In this document: positions 6,748 to 9,597 of the stretch, one piece after another | How positions within the stretch are numbered: the stretch's first letter is position 1 | Layout of the letters: each line of letters begins with the position of its first letter | NCBI GenBank assembly: GCA_020846515.1 | Contig: JADLDX010000876.1 | Location: 1-9,597 of the forward strand | Reading direction: 5' to 3' | Origin: Pirellulaceae bacterium | Lineage (GTDB): Bacteria; Planctomycetota; Planctomycetia; Pirellulales; Pirellulaceae | DNA length: 9,597 nucleotides | Notes under the pieces: generated by a model | The model's database searches: none | Told to the model about the DNA's origin: nothing | Seen by the model: only the letters and a program-made list of their open reading frames with translations | Position numbers and translations under genes: made by a program

Positions 6748-7657
6748 ATGACTCGAGGGCTTCCACACCGCCGATAATTTCCATGATTTCTTGCGTAATG
6801 CGTGACTGGCGAGCGCGGTTGTAGGTCCGCGATAGTTGCTTGATGATGTCGCCTGCGTTTTCCGTGGCGCTCTTCATCGCCACCATGCGTGCGATCTGCT
6901 CGCTGACAGCGGCATCCAAGAAGCACTTGAACAATTTGACGCGGAAGCTGGCCGGGACGACCTCTTCCAAGATCGAAGCCGCGGAAGGCAAAAATTCATA
7001 GTCGGCCTTGGCGCCTGACTTGCCGCCGCCGGCTTTATCACTACCAGCCTGTGCGCTCAGTTCGGCAGCCGTAGGTTGCTTGAACGGCAGTAGTGTCTCG
7101 GTAACAGCCAACTGCTTGGAGATACTAACAAAGCGAGTGTAGACCACATCCAGCCGGTCGATCTTGCCGCTGATGAACTCTTCCATCAACCGATCCGCGA
7201 TCGCGGCGACCTGTTCGAATTTGGGACTATCTTCGAACTCGGTATACATCTGGTCGATAGCCACTTGGCGGAACTTCATCGCCGAGATACCGCGTTTGCC
7301 GCTGATCTCAAATGACAAGTTACTGCCAGCACCGGTAATCTCTGTCCGGCGCAACATGGCGGCACGGATGACCGCGCCGTTATAGCCACCGCAAAGACCA
7401 CGATTGCTGGTCAGCATCAGCATGGTGGCCGAAGTGGCATCGGGGCGATCAGCCAGCAACGGATGAGAAACTTCTAGACCTGCGCCGGCCAGATCACGCA
7501 CAATTTGCGTGATGCGGTCGGTATAGTCTTGAGCCGCAGCCGCGCGATCCATGGCTTTCTTGAAACGCGCGGTGGCGATCAATTCCATCGTCCGCGTGAT
7601 CTTGCGGATGTTGCGAATCGACTTGCGTCGTTTATCAAGGGCACGAGCATTAGCCAT
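6746..7657 (-). CDS. atpG: ATP synthase F1 gamma subunit (rotor shaft)
   Basis: A 303-residue central shaft that couples proton-driven rotation of the membrane ring to the catalytic head. The N-terminal helix carries the expected RRKSIRNIRKITRTMELIAT (10-29). The middle Rossmann-like domain has SNRGLCGGYN (84-93). The C-terminal helix ends in the signature SRTYNRARQSRITQEIMEII (276-295) followed by GGVEALES. Residues about 197-219 form a hydrophilic Gly/Lys/Ala-rich insertion (SAQAGSDKAGGGKSGAK) not seen in short gammas such as that of E. coli (about 287 residues). The ATG at 7657 has AAAGGA (7668-7673) 10 nt upstream. It sits 106 bp after atpA, across a strong hairpin, and 72 bp before atpD. 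Confidence 0.97.
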   Translation of the reverse strand: MANARALDKRRKSIRNIRKITRTMELIATARFKKAMDRAAAAQDYTDRITQIVRDLAGAGLEVSHPLLADRPDATSATMLMLTSNRGLCGGYNGAVIRAAMLRRTEITGAGSNLSFEISGKRGISAMKFRQVAIDQMYTEFEDSPKFEQVAAIADRLMEEFISGKIDRLDVVYTRFVSISKQLAVTETLLPFKQPTAAELSAQAGSDKAGGGKSGAKADYEFLPSAASILEEVVPASFRVKLFKCFLDAAVSEQIARMVAMKSATENAGDIIKQLSRTYNRARQSRITQEIMEIIGGVEALES

Positions 7658-7715
7658 GAATCAGCGATCCTTTGGTGGTTCTGTGTTCTGGTTCACCAGT
7701 TGTGCAAAGTGTTCG

Positions 7716-7741
7716 GGTCGCGGGAAGTGATCCCCGCGACC
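7716..7741 (-). promoter_or_regulatory. Strong 9-bp hairpin in the atpA-atpG gap
   Basis: GGTCGCGGG (7716-7724) and CCCGCGACC (7733-7741) pair perfectly around an 8-nt loop. It begins 22 nt after the atpA stop and ends upstream of the atpG ribosome-binding site. There is no T-run, so it is more likely an mRNA stability, processing or attenuation element than a terminator. Such an element could help set the 3:1 alpha-to-gamma ratio; this is inference. Confidence 0.55.
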
Positions 7742-7763
7742 GCCAGGCAGAATTCAAATCAGC

Positions 7764-9275
7764 TTAAGCTGGTTTGTATCCCCGTTTGAACTCATCGATC
7801 GCCGCGCGAATACCGGCTTCGATTTCCGAAGTCACATCGCCTGCATCGGTCAGTTGCTTATGCAGGTCGGCTTTGCGATCATGAATGAATTGCAGGAAGT
7901 CAACTTCCCACTGACGCACGGCTGTCACGGCCACATCGTCCAAATATCCACGCGTCGCTGCGAACAGGCTCAACACCTGATCCGTCACGCTCATCGGCTT
8001 GTACTGGGCCTGCTTGAGCAATTCAACCATGCGGTAACCGCGATCCAGTTTGGACTGGGTTACAGGATCCAGTTCGGTACCCAACTGAGCAAACGCTTCC
8101 AATTCACGGAAGGCTGCCAGGTCAAGACGCAAACCGCCGGCCACCTTCTTCATGGCTTTGATCTGGGCATTACCACCCACGCGGGAGACCGAGATACCAG
8201 CGTTCATAGCGGGACGCACACCCGAGAAGAACAAGTCGGGTTGCAGATAAATCTGACCGTCGGTAATCGAAATCACGTTGGTAGGAATATACGCCGAAAC
8301 TTCACCTTCCAACGTCTCAATGATGGGCAAGCTCGTGAGCGAACCGCCACCCATTTCATCGGACAATTTGGCCGACCGTTCGAGCAAACGACTGTGGCAA
8401 TAGAACACGTCACCCGGATAGGCTTCGCGTCCTGGTGGACGACGCATCAACAGTGACAATTGACGGTACGCGGTGGCTTGCTTGCTCAAATCGTCATAAA
8501 CGATCAAGGCATGTTGGCCGTTGAACATAAAGTGTTCGGCCATCGCCGTACCGGAATAAGGAGCGATGTATTGCAGCGGAGCAGGCGTGGATGCACCGGA
8601 CACGATCACAGTCGTATAATCCATCGCACCGTATTTGCGAAGAGCTTCGATCACCAGGGCGACCGATGAGTCCTTCTGTCCAATCGCCACATAAAAACAC
8701 TTAACACCGGTGTTCTTTTGATTGATGATGGCGTCGATGGCGACTGCAGTCTTGCCAGTCTTGCGGTCACCAATGATCAGTTCGCGTTGACCGCGACCAA
8801 CCGGCGTCATCGCGTCGATAGCTTTAATACCGGTTTGCAGAGGCTGCTTGACCGGCTGACGCTCGGCCACACCGGCGGCAATCACTTCCACTGGACGTTG
8901 CTCAGAAGACTCGACCGGGCCCAAGCCATCCAGTGGGTTACCCAGTGGATCGAGCACGCGACCAATGACGCCATCGCCTACTGGAACGCTCAACAGGCGT
9001 CCCAGAGCGCGGACTTCGTCGCCTTCGTGAATGGTCAGGTAGTCACCCAAAATGATGACCCCGACGCTGTTCTCTTCCAGATTAAAGGCCAGGCCGACAG
9101 CACCGCTGGGAAACTGAACCATTTCGCCAGCCATGACGCCCGAAAGGCCATAGACGCGAGCGATCCCGTCACCGACTTCCAGGACCGTGCCGACTTCGCG
9201 CACGTCCATCTGGCTCTCGAACGTCTCGATTTCTTTTTGAATGACCGAGGCAATTTCGTCCGAGTTGAACTTCAT
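7764..9275 (-). CDS. atpA: ATP synthase F1 alpha subunit
   Basis: A 503-residue non-catalytic nucleotide-binding subunit that alternates with beta in the F1 hexamer and contacts the peripheral stalk through its N-terminus. The start is the ATG at 9275 ([17 protein letters not shown]), with GAGGTG (9280-9285) 4 nt upstream. The open frame runs 18 codons further, to 9329, but those residues are not alpha-like and cover an intergenic palindrome. Domains in order: beta barrel (about 25-95), nucleotide domain with P-loop GDRKTGKT (169-176), Walker B ALIVYDD (256-262), [19 protein letters not shown] (274-292), and the arginine-finger region [11 protein letters not shown] (358-368, Arg365), then the helical C-terminal domain. 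The P-loop has Lys where most alphas have Gln (GDRQTGKT). It lies 182 bp after atpH and 106 bp before atpG. Confidence 0.98.
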   Translation of the reverse strand: MKFNSDEIASVIQKEIETFESQMDVREVGTVLEVGDGIARVYGLSGVMAGEMVQFPSGAVGLAFNLEENSVGVIILGDYLTIHEGDEVRALGRLLSVPVGDGVIGRVLDPLGNPLDGLGPVESSEQRPVEVIAAGVAERQPVKQPLQTGIKAIDAMTPVGRGQRELIIGDRKTGKTAVAIDAIINQKNTGVKCFYVAIGQKDSSVALVIEALRKYGAMDYTTVIVSGASTPAPLQYIAPYSGTAMAEHFMFNGQHALIVYDDLSKQATAYRQLSLLMRRPPGREAYPGDVFYCHSRLLERSAKLSDEMGGGSLTSLPIIETLEGEVSAYIPTNVISITDGQIYLQPDLFFSGVRPAMNAGISVSRVGGNAQIKAMKKVAGGLRLDLAAFRELEAFAQLGTELDPVTQSKLDRGYRMVELLKQAQYKPMSVTDQVLSLFAATRGYLDDVAVTAVRQWEVDFLQFIHDRKADLHKQLTDAGDVTSEIEAGIRAAIDEFKRGYKPA

Positions 9276-9279
9276 ACCA

Positions 9280-9285
9280 CACCTC
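9280..9285 (-). promoter_or_regulatory. Ribosome-binding site deciding the atpA start
   Basis: GAGGTG on the minus strand, 4 nt upstream of the ATG at 9275. It supports the standard MKFNSDEI start over the 18-codon longer frame. Confidence 0.65.
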
Positions 9286-9315
9286 GAAAACAGGTTTGCG
9301 TTAAGTGTCTTGTAG

Positions 9316-9334
9316 GCAGGATGAGTCATCCTGC
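9316..9334. promoter_or_regulatory. 19-bp palindrome in the atpH-atpA gap
   Basis: GCAGGATGAGTCATCCTGC is a perfect palindrome around a single central G. As RNA it gives an 8-bp stem with an AGT loop. It lies about 40 nt upstream of the atpA start. It could be a protein-binding site for an internal promoter or an RNA hairpin controlling atpA translation. Confidence 0.5.
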
Positions 9335-9389
9335 ATGTTAATTTCGTTTGGTTGAGAGCTGCTCTTTTTGGGCGGTCTCAATGCTTGCA

Positions 9390-9406
9390 CCAAGATACGG
9401 TCTTGG
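9390..9406 (-). promoter_or_regulatory. Second hairpin in the atpH-atpA gap
   Basis: CCAAGA (9390-9395) and TCTTGG (9401-9406) form a 6-bp stem around TACGG. It follows the atpH stop codon by about 50 nt. There is no T-run directly after it on the minus strand, so it is a weak terminator candidate at best and more likely a processing or stability element. Confidence 0.35.
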
Positions 9407-9457
9407 CTCAGTTAACTTAAAATCATGATCCAATGAATGAACAAATCCAAAGTTCCA

Positions 9458-9597
9458 TCACGACAGCAACGAAGCGTACTGATCGCGAATCGCCTTTTCC
9501 ACGCCACTGGCAACGGCTCGCCGCAAGGTAAGCAACTTGCCTTGCACACTTCCATCGTAGACTTTATCGCCAATGCGAATCACGATACCACCTAGCA
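9458..9597 (-). CDS. atpH: ATP synthase F1 delta subunit, C-terminal 45 residues (cut by window edge)
   Basis: Only the end of the gene is present; it continues past the right edge. The visible residues begin LGGIVIRIGDKVYDGSVQGK and continue LLTLRRAVASGVEKAIRD..., ending in LLS and TGA. The GG-[IV]-V-I-[RK]-[IV]-GD-x-V-x-DGSV-x-GKL pattern is the diagnostic C-terminal motif of the delta subunit (OSCP in mitochondria). That subunit links the top of the alpha/beta hexamer to the peripheral stalk. Its place just upstream of atpA is the normal one. The 182-bp gap to atpA is long for this operon and contains two inverted repeats. Confidence 0.93.
   Translation of the reverse strand, partial: LGGIVIRIGDKVYDGSVQGKLLTLRRAVASGVEKAIRDQYASLLS

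Noticed and set aside
7854..8456. 200-residue plus-strand open frame
   Set aside because: Antisense shadow of atpA; the composition is that of a reverse-complemented biased gene.
8718..9341. 207-residue plus-strand open frame
   Set aside because: Antisense shadow of the atpA 5' half.

Overview
The window joins a conserved housekeeping operon to a repeat-rich accessory region. From about 4773 to the right edge, reading leftward on the minus strand, lies the F1 part of an F-type ATP synthase operon in the standard bacterial order: atpH (delta, only its last 45 codons are inside), atpA (alpha), atpG (gamma), atpD (beta) and atpC (epsilon). All key nucleotide-binding motifs are intact. The gaps between genes are wide (182, 106, 72 and 62 bp), and two of them hold clear hairpins. 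The protein sequences and the small membrane protein opening with an NPYE motif suggest a planctomycete, probably of the Pirellula/Rhodopirellula group. That placement rests on family resemblance, not on a search.

Left of atpC the character changes. Positions 1-4390 hold four short minus-strand genes separated by long non-coding repeats: a four-helix membrane protein (186-662), a protein with a helical N-terminal half and a DUF7660-like C-terminal domain (877-1485), an exported rhodanese-like protein (1588-2124) and a SUKH (SMI1/KNR4-type) protein (2865-3371). SUKH proteins are commonly immunity proteins, so the cargo looks like defence or immunity genes without a visible toxin.

The repeats have a definite architecture. 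Two units of almost the same size (2157-2765 and 3555-4162, about 608 bp each) are diverged copies of each other. Each is bracketed by a short direct repeat related to GCATAACGCCGTCCG. The second unit runs straight into a truncated third start (from 4163), which breaks off at about 4227. This is followed by a different repeat, C (4260-4387), whose sister copy is at the left edge of the window (1-138). The accessory genes therefore lie between two C copies and are interrupted by two A+B units. The 3' half of each unit contains a fold-back array of CTTCTGT/ACAGAAG motifs, with one compensated base pair between copies. This suggests the structure, rather than any protein, is what is kept. The open frames across these repeats look spurious.

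The remaining non-coding stretch, 4391-4772, contains a 12-bp perfect inverted repeat about 106 bp apart and several small hairpins but no gene. I see no transposase, integrase, CRISPR array, rRNA or tRNA.
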